The notes under the pieces: generated by a model
Seen by the model: the letters and a program-made list of their open reading frames with translations, nothing else
Database searches by the model: none
Told to the model about the DNA's origin: nothing
Program-made: the position numbers and the translations under genes
NCBI GenBank assembly: GCA_963921825.1
Contig: OY997595.1
Coordinates: 17,477,228-17,541,227 of the forward strand
DNA: 64,000 nt
Direction: 5' to 3'
DNA from: Erodium maritimum
Lineage: Eukaryota; Streptophyta; Magnoliopsida; Geraniales; Geraniaceae
Shown: positions 35,263 through 46,240 of the stretch, piece by piece
Numbering within the stretch: the stretch's first letter is position 1
Layout: the number at the start of each line of letters is the position of its first letter

Positions 35263-35490
35263 GTCATATTTAACAATATCCCCCTTCACATTGAGTCACA
35301 TCATATCGGGTTGCTCGCAATCCTAAGACTAATCTTTTACATGTTCTACTCAATCCCTCACATGCCCGCTTCACCCTATATAGAATCACCACCATGAGAA
35401 GTAGTGATCATGGTTTCAAGTGTTTCCGCCCCTAGGACATTCACCCTGACCTGTTTCTTAGGAAAGTCCATAACTTCAGGCTTTGATACT

Positions 35491-35652
35491 ATTTTTGGGA
35501 AGAATTGGACCCATCTAAGGAGGAACACACAACAATAAGCCCATAATATACACATTGCTCCCTCTTTTTACCCAAAAGACTATCTTTCAAGGTTATGGGT
35601 TCAAAGTATATATGAAGTCTTATTTTACTCCTTAACTATCCGATGTACGACT
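35491..35652. repeat. Right member of a direct repeat pair around the copia element
   Basis: It is similar to 30019-30172 in the same direction, preceded by GATACTATTTTTGGGA. The copia insertion sits between the two. Confidence 0.65.
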
Positions 35653-37996
35653 TTCGACGTCATAAATGGACCAAATTTATGAAATAGAGCCTTGGTCGTT
35701 CCATAAGGATACCTTAGTCCTTGCGGATATGAAGACCCACATGTAACCGGACCACATTCTCTTTAGTTACATGTATATTTAGGTTCGGCTTGATAACCTC
35801 TCATTTAAATGGACGCCAATGAGGTGGGGGAGGTAATTGGAAATACGTTAGGAGACTACATCAAGGTGGACTGCGACAATCTACATCGTTGTTAAGGTCC
35901 TTTCATATAGATTCAGGTAAGGCTTGATATATCTCACCTTCTCCGAATGTAATGTTAGGTCCCAAGGAATCAATCTAGAGGGGGGGGGAGGGGTGAATAG
36001 ATTGATTACAAAATATAGCAACTTAAAAACAAATTCGGAAATTTAAACAACAAGCAAAGATAGCAAGATAGAGAAAGGCAGCACAAGATATACATGGTTC
36101 ACAACTCTCCTTAGAGTTGCTACGTTCACACTAAAGAACTCACTTAGAGTTCGGCGTTTTACTAACTTATAGTAAATGTTACAAAGTCTCACAAGAACTA
36201 ATCTTGCAAGTTACAACACCAAATGGGAAGCAAGAACAAATCTTGCAACCACTACAACACTTTGCAAGAACAAATCTTGCAACCAACTACAACACCCTTT
36301 TCTAGCCTACAAGGCCAATTACAATAGAAGATATTGAGGTCAACTCACCAAGAGTCAACAATACAATGTGTTTAATCTTATATAGAATAAACACAATGTC
36401 TCAATTACAATCAAGATATAAATATGAAGTACAAAGAAGCTATATATGATTTCAAGATATGTAAGGCTTAGCTCAAGATGATTTTGAGAGAAGAGGATTT
36501 CAAAATAGTTTACAAAGAGAGCATAACATGTTCAAGAAGAGATATAACAATAAAAATATATGTTTTTCAAAGATCAAAAGATATGAAACTATTAGTTCAT
36601 GCCTTTGAAAATAATTTCTTGAACAAAGAAGAATAGAGCTCTCAAGATGACTTTTCTCTCAAAGATGAAGAAGAATTTTGTGCTGAATTTTTGTAGAGAA
36701 AGAGTAGAAGTGTTGTGTCTTGAAATGAAGAAACAAATGAGGGCTTTTATAGACAAAAACTTGGCACTTGATAATTCAAAAAAAGAGTTGTTAGAAGAAA
36801 TACTTGAGTGCAAAGTCAAGTGGCATATCTTGACAATAAATGTCATCAACACATTTCAAGATTGAAATGATGACTTCTCTATTTTCAAAATCAATTTGAA
36901 TGAATAAAAAGAGGATTAAATAATCAAGAGAAAACAGATTTTTAAATAAGGGAAGATAGATTGAGTGATGAGCTAGCCAAAACATATCTTAATGATCATA
37001 CTTACAAGAATCCTATTGGTAGGACTTGAACCCTTTCAAAGTAGACATTTTGAATCTTCCATAGCCTTCCTTGATCATCATTGAAGGTCTGAAAATGTCC
37101 TTGGAGATTTAAATTTCGTGCACAACTTCATTGGACACAAGTAGATGATGAGCATACTTGCTGCCAGAAATTTCAGCTTTGACATTTGATTGTTCAAATG
37201 AGCATAACTTTTTTCACAAGAATCCAAATCAAGTAAGGTCAGTTGGGTTAGAAAATAGACTCATATATCTTTCCAATGGTATAGCATAGGCCTATTATTA
37301 CCTGGTAGATAATCACAGTTTAATCAAGAAAGACAGTCAAGAAAATCTGCTTTACATGTTCTGGCAGATTTGATGTCTACTCACCTTTCCGTCAATTACT
37401 CTCTGATGGAGTATCCAAATGGAGAAAAAATTTGATCGTTAAAAAGTAGACTCACAGAGGTTTCTAAAACATCAAATAAATCGTAATTTTATAAAGAAAT
37501 GAATTTGATATGATTTTTCAAAGTTACCTCAAATGCAACCAAAATTGCTGTCTTGGAAAAAATCCGAAAAACACATTTATCAAAAATACAAGAACACTTA
37601 TAAAATATCTTTGGTTTATGAAAATAAACATAGGAAGACTTATTTGATCTTGAATAAATATATGCATATTTGTTATCATCAAAACACATAGATTATTATG
37701 TGAAATCTGGTTTTTAGACCTTTATTGCCTGGTCTGCTCCCATGTTGGGATGTAGAGGTGCCTTTTATAGGAACACTCTTTCATGTATCAGGTTACTCCC
37801 CATGTTGGGAATGTCATGAGGCTGTGCTGACATGCTAGCGCTCGATTTACACTCTGGTCTATAACTAGGCCAATTCATGTACTCATTTTCTACCTCTTAA
37901 GAGGTTTAATTTAATTTTGCATTCGCTGATAAAAAAAACAAGAATGAGCTCAAGGAGCTTAGGAGCAACCTGAAATAATCGAGGTACCCTATTTTA
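35653..37996. other. Long AT-rich intergenic stretch, probable decayed repeats
   Basis: No gene is supported. It holds a short G-rich run (about 35982-35996), repeated phrases AACAAATCTTGCAA(C) at about 36230-36290 and ACTC(A)CTTAGAGTT-type motifs, suggestive of retroelement remains. CCCATGTTGGGA occurs twice (37740-37800). A retroposon-type tail TTCGCTGATAAAAAAAAC ends at about 37942. Confidence 0.45.
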
Positions 37997-38269
37997 GAGC
38001 ATCTCCAATGGTTTGACATGACTAGTGTCAAGGAACCATGGTAGGAGGTGCTTTTTGGCGTTCTCTCTCCTCCCTGACAAGGCTTCCAGACATGCCTTCT
38101 CTAATGGTTTGACATGACTAGTGTCAGGGGCCATGGTAGCACACTTTCAGTAATTAAAAAAACACCCCGAATATTTTTAATACTTTGATTTGAAGCCAAA
38201 TCTAAAATGCATAACTACTATTTTTATTTAAAACCACATATAAAATACATTAAAATTGGCAATTGATAT

Positions 38270-40283
38270 TTAATTGCGGCTGCCCTCTCCATATCTAGCC
38301 CAAATGTGTTCGATGAGATCAGCGTGGAGTTGGTGATGAACTTCCCGATCCCGAATCCTTGTTCAATGGCCCATGATAGTGTCCCTGGTCACCGTTGGTG
38401 GTGGTCCTCTACGGACGTTTGGATCCGGGATACCAATATATGCAAACGGATTAGTGGGCCACGACCTCCGTTCATCCTCAACGATCATGTTGTGCAGGAC
38501 AACACAACTAGTCATGATCACTGAGAGTGCGCTCCTATCACACATTCGGCTCAGGCGAGTGACGATGTGAAACCGGGCCTGTATAACTCCAAACGCTCGT
38601 TCGATATCCTTCCTACATGCCTCTTGGCATCTAGCAAATCATCTTTGCTTCGGCGTTTGTGGAGCCGGTACTAACTTCACAAATGTTGCCCAAGCAAGAT
38701 AAATTCCATCTGTCAAGTAATACGGAGTTTCATATTCTCTACCGTTGACCTTGAACTTCACATCTGGAGCGAAGACTCAGACTGCCTGGGAGAACAAGTA
38801 AACCTATTGAGCACGTTGATGTCGTTGTTGGAGCCTGGTGACCCGAAAAAAGAGTGCCAAATCCAAAGGTCTTGGGATGAAACGGATTCTAGCATGATTG
38901 TGGGGACATTCCCGTGGTCCCTACTTGCGAACTGTGTAGACCATGCCACATGACAGTTCTTCCAATCCCAGTGCATGCAGTCAAGACTCCCTATCATCCC
39001 CGGAAAGCTGCGCTCTTCGTTGATTCGCAACAAATGTCTTGTATCTTCCTCGGTCGGGCGTCGTACATATGTCCGCCCATAAACCTTGATGACGCCCAAG
39101 CAAAACTTCTTTAGGCAGTCCAACGAAGTGCTCTCCGCCATTCGCAAATACTCGTCGCAGACATCGGTGAGACCTCCATAACAAAGCTGATGAAGTGCTA
39201 CCGTGCACTTCTGGTGTTGAGTGAAAGAGGCCATCCCCGTAGCATCCTTTCCGTTACGGAAGTAGGCGTACCGGTCACTGAAACCATTCATGATCCGTAT
39301 GAACATTTCCCTCGACACCCGGAACCGTCGCCGAAACTTTTGGTCGATGTACGCCGATCTAGGCACGAAGTAGTCACGGATCAACCCTTCGCGTGCATCT
39401 TCTCGATTGCGCTCAATCACTCTCTGCTTTAGTCGCGGCGTTGACCCTGAGCCCAGTGGCGGACTTACTTGGGTGTCAGGGGGGAACGTGCCCCCCTCAA
39501 ATTTTGTTGAATTCACTTTCATTACCTATATTTTCTAGTTTTTTTAGTTATTTTCTTTCAATTTCTTTTAATTCTACAATTGTGCCCCTTCTCAGATTCT
39601 TAATTTTTTTTTCTTACCTACTTATTCTAATTTCTTCAATTATTTTCCTATTTAAATTTTAATTTCCTAATTAATTTGTTTTTTTTTTGTAATTTTGATT
39701 ACCTAATCTAATTAATTTACCTAAAATATTTCTTATTTAAATCAGTGTTTAGAATTTGAGATTATGAATTTGAATTCCTTTATTGTTTTATGGAAGGTCG
39801 ACATCACATCTTACAATAATTAAAAACTTATTATTTTCGTGTGATATTCATATTTTTAATGTTATTTTAGGGGGTTTATCGCTAAAAACTACATCATATA
39901 TTATTCACGTTTAAACTACACTATATTTTGACCACGTTCGTTTACTTACAAAATTTAGAATATTCCGATAAATTTTGGACGTAAACAGTATATAAGGATA
40001 GTTTTTCGCTGTGGACGATACATAATTCATTTTTTAGCAACTAAATCTATTTTTTATATTATCTTAACATTATTTATTAGCGTAAAAATTTCTTTTGTGC
40101 CCCCCTCATAAGAAAAGCTGGATCCGCCACTGCCTCATCATCATCCTAAGCCCTTGGCATTATCCCTGACATCACTTGATCACGAAATGTTTTTACCGTT
40201 GTCGCAGCAAGCCTACTCATCGCTTCGTCTATTTGTTTGGGAGTCATTTGCTTCATTTCCTCTACCGTTGGAAAATTCTCCAT
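38270..40283 (-). pseudogene. Harbinger DDE transposase, split by a hAT element and frameshifted
   Basis: On the minus strand it begins MENFPTVEEMKQMTPKQIDE and is cut by the hAT at 39454-40132. It resumes with QRVIERNREDAREGLIRDYF, FRRRFRVSREMFIRIMNGF, PGMIGSLDCMHWDWKNC (first Asp) and [12 protein letters not shown] frameshift near 38775 is followed by the second Asp region, the Glu region and CVVLHNMIVEDE to the end. More of the protein remains open here than in the first copy (254 codons at 38758-39522), but it is inactive. The catalytic Asp-Asp-Glu residues are recognisable across frames. Confidence 0.86.
39454..40132. mobile_element. Non-autonomous hAT element inside the Harbinger transposase
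   Basis: The perfect 10-bp ends are CAGTGGCGGA and TCCGCCACTG. Subterminal GGGGGGAACGTGCCCCCCTC and TTGTGCCCCCCTC match the hAT at 185-1233. Flanks are TGAGCC and CCTCATCA. Comparison with the uninterrupted copy (near 19150-19180, reverse strand) shows about five target bases missing and no 8-bp duplication, so a flanking deletion probably accompanied or followed insertion. Confidence 0.8.
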
Positions 40284-40390
40284 CGAAAAAAATACACAAC
40301 TAGGAAAAAAACGAGAGAATTTGGAGAGGAATAGAGGAAAGGGAGCTTGAAACAAGTGAGGGAGTGAATTTTTACTTCGGGTGAATCTGA

Positions 40391-40397
40391 ATTTATA
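40391..40397 (-). promoter_or_regulatory. TATA box of the second Harbinger transposase gene
   Basis: Minus-strand TATAAAT in the context CTTTTCTATAAATTCAG is the same as in the copy at 18897 and lies 107 bp upstream of the ATG at 40283. Confidence 0.65.
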
Positions 40398-40623
40398 GAA
40401 AAGTGTAGGGTTTTTTTTTGAATCGGTGCCGACACGTGCCGGCTTCCCACTAGGTCGCCGACTAGCCGTTGAGGCTGACCCGACGCGACGCGTCGTTGCA
40501 GGATTCTGAATGACACCTTGACACACACCCCCTGACACGCCCCTTTGACACGACCAGCCATGCCAGCGAGTCGTGCCAGCGCTTGCAACGACCCAACTGA
40601 CACAATCGCTGGAGGTGCTCTTA

Positions 40624-41130
40624 AAATGTCCCGAAGAAACGAGGATTTTCAATATGTTATTCAAGTTACGAGGGAACCAATTTAAAGTAAGCAAAAGTAG
40701 TCTGATTGGGGTGTTTTATAAATATTATATTCATATTAGTTCGAATTTTCTCACAATAATCCTGCTTTAAAATAAGCGTGCAGTCTATTTTTAAAATGCG
40801 ATAAAGTGAACATAAATAAAAGATAAAAGGTTTTGAATCAAAATTAATACTAAGAGCTAAAAAGTAATCCATTGCCTACAAAATTGGAACGGTAAATAAT
40901 CAGCTATTTCAAAATTTGTAGCATAGATAGAAAGAAAGTGAGACGGGTAGAGAAGCCTAACCATAACTCAAATGTTCATGTCACGTTCTGTATTTACAGA
41001 TACATTTATGAATATTCCAGCCAATTTGTATGTCAGGCCAGGCCGGAAAGTGTGTAGGCCCAAAGCCACAACAGCTAGATAGAATCCTCACCTATTTCCA
41101 CCAATCACGACGCCTTATCGTGCTCATGGC
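40624..41130. other. Intergenic upstream of the 42-codon gene
   Basis: It is AT-rich and has no ORF of note. The right part is the distal promoter of the gene starting at 41260. Confidence 0.4.
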
Positions 41131-41136
41131 CACGTG
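41131..41136. promoter_or_regulatory. G-box/ABRE upstream of the small gene
   Basis: CACGTG within GGCCACGTGTCCCCC lies about 129 bp upstream of the ATG, a canonical bZIP/bHLH site of the ABRE type. An ACCAATCACGACG CCAAT-like motif lies 35 bp further upstream. Stress or ABA responsiveness is inference. Confidence 0.55.
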
Positions 41137-41259
41137 TCCCCCGATGCGTTGTTCATCACGTCCTAGGATACCATAAAACCCCGCTTCTTTCACTCTTTCT
41201 TAAACCTAAAGCACAAGAGAATCCTCAAAGACAGCGCAAGCTTTTCTCAGTTTTGTGCC

Positions 41260-41388
41260 ATGGCTGGTTTTGAAGAGCAGGTTAAGGTGAGGGCCAATGA
41301 GCTCAAGCTCTTGTTTAAGAAGGGTGTCAAGGTTGTGGGTCAGTCCTGCAAGAAAGGATGGCACAAGGTCAAGAACATCAGAAACTGA
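41260..41388 (+). CDS. Conserved-looking 42-residue basic peptide gene
   Basis: ATG at 41260 sits in a good plant context (GTGCCATGGCTGG), and the stop is at 41386-41388. The peptide opens MAGFEEQVKVRANELKLLFK and ends HKVKNIRN. It is rich in Lys with one Cys, and an amphipathic helix is likely over most of its length. I recognise similar short plant proteins (Lys-rich, with LFKKGVK and CKKGW motifs) but know no function. Codon structure, the Kozak-like start, a G-box upstream and a T-rich 3' region suggest a real expressed gene. It is intronless and has no signal peptide. Confidence 0.68.
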   Translation: MAGFEEQVKVRANELKLLFKKGVKVVGQSCKKGWHKVKNIRN

Positions 41389-41845
41389 TGACGATTCATC
41401 TCTAATCTATCTACTGCTTGTTTTGATTTCAATGTAAAGATTTTATTTTTATGTTTTCATTTTTCTGTTGATTACTCATTTTGAGGTTTTGGGTTTTGTT
41501 TTCTTTCTCTGTTGATCTTGTAGACACCATTTTATGATTTAATTTGATTGCTTCTTCTTATTGGGTTGTTTGGTAAAGTTGTTCCCTTTCACACTCTTGT
41601 TTGGAACAATTTTGCTGATTTTATGAATTGGAGGTTGAATATGGTGACTCAAACTGGTATTGCATAAATTGCTGAAACAAATACATTACTTGGCCTATAT
41701 ATCATACATGTATTATTGTTGAAACAAAGTGTTCTTAAAGAGGAAATTCAAAGTATCAGAACAACAAATCATTTGCAATACCCATCATCACAATTCAGAG
41801 TTTATGGATACATCCAATTCAATGCTAATCAGACCACCTGGTTCA
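41389..41845. other. 3' region of the small gene
   Basis: T-rich sequence suits the 3' untranslated region. No other feature was seen before the Harbinger element. Confidence 0.4.
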
Positions 41846-42157
41846 TCAGAGCATCCACATCAAGGAGGGCAGAACCCTGAACCCTGAGGCAGAACCCTTT
41901 GTTGACTGGGCATGGTTCAGGGTTCTGCCCCCCTAAAAAAAGTGTACTGCACATCAGAGGGGCTTGTATGGGGGGCTTGATTTTCAGAATTGCTGACTGT
42001 GTAATTAATTAAGCTTTTAACTGAATTGTTAACGTTATTTTTAAATCGACAATTACTAAATAAAATAGAAATAGAATTTCATTAATAGAAATAAAAATTC
42101 ATAAAAATAAAATGCAAATTAAAAAAAAATACATAACTTAAAAAAATACATAAAAAG

Positions 42158-43643
42158 TTACATTTTTATCAGTCTTCCCCATTCACGTTGTCGAGTTGTT
42201 TCTAAAGCTTTTTTTATTTGATCCATCCATACACGCATTATTTCCAAATGTTGCTCCTTCTGTTCCGGGTCGAAATCGGACGTGTCCGCAGCCCTCATTT
42301 CTTTAAGTTCCTGCATATATTTATCAATTTTCTCGTCAATCTTCACGGCAAGCTTCGCCCTCTCACACCTCCCCTGATCCATTTGGATGACATACGATGC
42401 CCTGTCCGACAAACTCTTCCCCTTCCTCTTCGCGGCCTTATTGCCAATTGGGCGTCCTCGTGGAGGCGGCATGCCTGTTGGGGAACTTGGAACCACGAGT
42501 GGGGATCGTGGACGTCGGGTTGGGGAACTTGTACCTCCCAACGGGGAAGTTGAGCCTCCTGCCGGTTGCTCGTCACCACTTAAATGTGTGACATTATCAT
42601 CGTCGGTGGGGAGTGAAGCGGGCGGGGTTGTGCTGCTATAACTGCCGGCCTCGTCCAATCGTCGTCGAACTGCCCCGACTTCGCCGAGTTCTGCTACCCA
42701 GAACTTGTCGTCGTTTTCCAACGGCTCTATCCAATGGTGGAGCTTGAAAACCTTCGGCTCGCCTTTGATATCCTTGACGTTGATTCGATATTGTTCCATC
42801 ACCCGCTCCCTAAACTTGACTTCGTTCTCGCCGCTCATCACTACCTGTTTCCTCTCCTTCTTCATGAGTGTGATATACCGCCTGACTCTTCCAGCATTTT
42901 TGTTGAAATGGCTCTTGACGGCTTGGATCGTCCACTGATCGATTGGGAAATTCCCAGCTTTGCACAAGCGCCTCCTCACCGTGGTCCAGAACGTGTTCCC
43001 ATCTTGAGAGGTTCCGTGTATGGGGTCGTGCGTTGTGCGTTTCCAAGCGTTGATCAGGAGCAAATCCACTGCAGGGGGCCATTTGGTTCGCCTTTCTGTA
43101 GTTTCCCGGGTGCTCGGTCCCACCGAGGATGAAGTAGACGACAGTCGGGTTCCGGTGGTGGCCGGCATTGGGAATTTTTGGTGGCCGAAATAGTTGACCC
43201 CCATGTTGAATTGGTCGAACAGTGGGCGTGTGAATATGCCAGTCACCGGTGGAAGATGACCAAGTGGATTGGACAGTTGGGCCGGTTGGTAGGTCGGTTG
43301 TCCCGGTGGGTAAATCGATTGTCCTAATCCACCTACGTTGACAATTATATTTTAATTAAAAGTACAAATGGATAATGCAAACGTTGATAATTGAATGATT
43401 AACATTTTATTTATTAAAATGGATAAAATTATAATTACCTTGGCCGAAAGCAGATCTCATGTATTGGTTGAACATATCAGGGTTCCAACCACCGGTTTGC
43501 AATATATGTACGTAGTTCTCCCCGGGTTGATTGGTGGTCGCATCTTGTTGATTGGTGTTCTCCCCTTGTTGATCGGTGTTGTCCTCCTCGTCCGTATTGC
43601 AAACTGGGTGTTCCGGCGGTTGAGTGAAATCGTCGTCTGACAT
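42158..43643 (-). CDS. Harbinger Myb/trihelix-like ORF1 protein, intact, two exons
   Basis: Minus-strand exons are 43439-43643 and 42158-43332, with a GT..AG intron in phase 1; 1380 nt encode 459 residues without a stop. It starts MSDDDF like the relic at 15156. A Gln/Asn/Pro-rich head is followed by the DNA-binding-like region (WPPAVDLLLINAWKRTTHDP, NTFWTTVRRRL and AVKSHFNKNAGRVRRY). Then come LHHWIEPLENDDKFW, the LDEAGSYSST motif, a Ser/Pro/Arg linker with RPIGNKAAKRKGKS (possible nuclear signal) and a C-terminal coiled coil. In studied Harbinger systems this protein binds element ends and brings the transposase into the nucleus. It is the only intact element-encoded gene seen in the window. 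Confidence 0.85.
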
Positions 43644-43742
43644 TATCGATCGGATTTTGCAAAGACGGTATGAATTTGAGAGAGTGAGGGTTGAGAGAGT
43701 ATGAAGTTTGTTGTGTGGATTTGGTGAAATGGGGTGAGGGGT

Positions 43743-43749
43743 ATTTATA
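43743..43749 (-). promoter_or_regulatory. TATA box of the intact Harbinger Myb-like gene
   Basis: Minus-strand TATAAAT in CACTATAAATACCCC lies 100 bp upstream of the ATG at 43643. It shares the CTATAAATACCC core with the element at 14755. Confidence 0.65.
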
Positions 43750-44030
43750 GTGTTGGAGAATTGAGTATTTTATTGTATTTTGTATTTAATTAAAAAAAAC
43801 TGAACTAGCCGTTAATAACCGTTGCTCACCAACGGTTATTTTTTTTTCCGTTCTGCCTCGCTGCCCCTCTGCTCCGAACCCCTTCTCTTCTCCCCCACGC
43901 CCCCGCCCCTCCTGCCTCGCACCAAAGCCCCTCCACATCCCTGCGAACCCCGAACCCTGAACCTCCCCCTTTAGCCCCTGCCCCTGCCCCTGCCTCGCCA
44001 TCCAGGTTCGCCTTGATGTGGATGCTCTCA

Positions 44031-44556
44031 GTACCTGAAATTAGAAATAAGGCTTTAGCTTGCCAATTAACTAGTAATTATACAACATGAAAATTCTAAA
44101 TTTATTAATCATATGATTTTTTAGTATTTATTTTATGGTGTACTTGTAATCATCTCATTCCTCTTATTTATGAATTGAAATTTGTTTGTATGCGAACGTG
44201 CCGGGGAATGTAGCCAAATAGTCATATTTAAATCAGACCCTTAAGCATTACCTTTACTAGTTTGGGAAGAAATGATAGACCAAGTGAAATTACTTTGTTG
44301 GCTAATAGTCAAAGAGGAAACACAAATGTGAAGTTCACACGTCGTGAACTTTACTAATAGCCGATAAAACAAAAAGTTTGAATGTTGGTACATACTAGAT
44401 TAGCTGATAAAAAAGAAAACTTGACCGATGCATCCATACTAATCAGCCTTCCAATACTGGATTCTTCTGTACCTGAAATTAGTAAAGAGGCTTTTATTTG
44501 TTAATTAACCAAATATGCCAATTGCCAATTATGAATTGTTTTATGATATTCATTCT
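44031..44556. other. No gene recognised
   Basis: This is AT-rich. A short retroposon-like tail TTAGCTGATAAAAAAG lies at about 44399-44414. The right part may hold the remains of the receptor-kinase 3' exon. Confidence 0.4.
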
Positions 44557-45690
44557 CTACCGTACCTGTTGATGATGATCATCAGTTGCAGGTTCGATGG
44601 TCTGCCTTTCATCATCAACAAGATTGTTAATGTCCATTCTTTCGCTTGCAACTTGCCCTGAGCAGCCAAGTCCTATTTCAAAAATCAAAACCAATGATTC
44701 ACTGATCTTTTGATGGGTGTTCTCAGTCTCTGAAGCTTCTGTTTCTTGGAGAAGCACTGGATCAGTAACTTCCTCAACTTGTTCAGGCAAAGCCATTTTC
44801 ACATAGTTGTGAAGGTTGAGACCATCATTGAACATGTCATCGGTAGGCCTTTTCCCTGAAAACATCTCCAATAGGAGTATGCCATAACTATACACGTCCC
44901 CCTCGGTTGACACTTGACTTCCCATGCCATACTCTACATTCACACATCCACAAATCAACTATGAGACAAAAAAAAAGTGTAATACAAGAAAATGATTAAG
45001 GGTATTACCTGGAGCTGCATAACCGATAGTTCCTCTTATCCCGAGAGAACTTGTGTGACTATTGGAGCCATCTGAAAGGAATTTAACGAGCCCAAAGTCA
45101 CCAACTTGTGCTGTCATTTCTTCATCCAGAAGAATATTGCTAGGCTTGAGGTCACAATGAACAATGGGTGTCTGACTGTTTGTGTGATGTAGATAATTAG
45201 TGGCACCAGCCACATCTATGCCAATGGTGAGTCTCTGAAGAAGATTCAACTTTCTTGCATTATCATTTGATTCTGGACTCGGATGCAACCACTCCTCTAA
45301 ACTCCCATTCACCATAAAATCGTACACTAAGGCCCTGAAATCATTTCCGCTGATATCAATGTTGGAACAAGCTGTTATGACTTTAACTAGATTCCAATGC
45401 CTGAGGTTCTTCAATGCCTCACACTTTGCCATGAAACTTGTAAAAGCTCCTCGTCTATCAAGGTTGAACACCTTAACTGCCACGACCCTCTCTTCATCCA
45501 GAGTTCCTTTGTACACAGAACTAAAACCACCAATGCCAATTAGATTAGAGGAAGAGAACCCATCGGTAGCCTTTTTCGGTACGACACCTGAAAGAGCGAG
45601 TTTTGTGACAAGTCTGCTGCAATTTGATCTCTTCTCTTTCTGGACCAAAAGAGGAGTAAAGAAGCCAAGAAATGCCAAAGTCATATGTAA
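44557..45690 (-). pseudogene. Duplicated kinase-domain fragment of an LRR-XII receptor kinase
   Basis: On the minus strand 45009-45690 encodes KKATDGFSSSNLIGIGGFSS (P-loop), VVAVKVF (Lys), PIVHCDLKPSNILLD (non-RD catalytic loop), DFGLVKFL and GTIGYAAP. A GT donor and an exon from about 44942 follow, with EYGMGSQVSTEGDVYSYGIL and KRPTDDMF. The C-terminal part has diverged (SERMDINNLVDDERQTIE). It has no LRR part. The exon is nearly identical to 47066-47690, with about 18 bp missing at the juxtamembrane end. It is a partial tandem duplicate left with the original 3' exon. Confidence 0.82.
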
Positions 45691-45699
45691 ATAGAACAT

Positions 45700-46150
45700 T
45701 CATACAACAATGAATCTATTGACGTACAACTTGCCTGTGGGCTAAAGTTATACGCAAATAGAACATTCATACATAGCAATCAATAAAACTATCAAAATCA
45801 TGTTCCTTTTCCTAATTCCTGTGGGTAGATTAGGAAATATAATTTTGATATTTTATTCTGATTAGTTATATAGAGTTTAATAGAATATCCTGTGGGATCG
45901 ATTCCATTAAATCCGATATAATTAATCACAACTTTAATGATTTATTTTCATACATATATATTGTTAGTCTAAAGATGCTGTGGCTACTCTCTAAACAAAC
46001 AATATACACGTACATAAATCAAAGATGGATAATAAAACACCAAAAACATGGTAATTTTAGCTAAAAATCAGCTCGAAGGATCCACCAAGAAAAGATAATT
46101 TGGACTAAAAGGTCAAACTGAGTTGATACTAGAACAAATATATTCTACGG
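45700..46150. other. AT-rich spacer between the duplicated kinase exons
   Basis: The phrase ATAGAACATTCATAC occurs twice near the left edge (about 45689-45704 and 45757-45772), a small local duplication. Nothing else can be supported. Confidence 0.45.
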
Positions 46151-46164
46151 AGCTATATTAATAG

Positions 46165-46240
46165 AATTTAGCTCCAGCTCAGTGGTGAGGTCTGTAGCAC
46201 TAGTCAGGTCTTAGGTTCGAATCTCCTTAGGTGAGTTTAT
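46165..46240 (+). repeat. tRNA-derived SINE head candidate 1
   Basis: GCTCAGTGGTGAGG resembles an RNA polymerase III A box, and GGTTCGAATCTCC about 35 bp later resembles a B box. No complete tRNA cloverleaf could be folded by eye, so a SINE head or tRNA pseudogene is more likely than a tRNA gene. Confidence 0.42.

Larger units (their letters stand above)
37997..40620 (-). mobile_element. PIF/Harbinger transposase-only element, second copy, carrying a hAT insertion
   Basis: The ends are GAGCATCTCCAATGG and GCTGGAGGTGCTC, with TTA on both sides (37994-37996 and 40621-40623). Without the 679-bp hAT it would be about 1945 bp, close to the 1888 bp of the copy at 18676. It has the same layout: TATA box, transposase start, one transposase, no Myb-like gene. 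Confidence 0.87.
41849..44027 (-). mobile_element. PIF/Harbinger element carrying only an intact Myb-like gene
   Basis: The ends are GAGCATCCACATCAAGG and CCTTGATGTGGATGCTC, perfect over 17 bp, with TCA on both sides (41846-41848 and 44028-44030). TCA departs from the usual TTA/TAA. The 2179 bp contains one two-exon gene and no transposase. A C-rich block at 43850-44010 mirrors the GC-rich left part of the element at 14755. Confidence 0.87.

Noticed and set aside
36592-36985. ORFs on both strands at 36.6-37.0 kb
   Set aside because: They show Phe/Ile/Lys-biased composition typical of AT-rich DNA and no recognisable motif on either strand.
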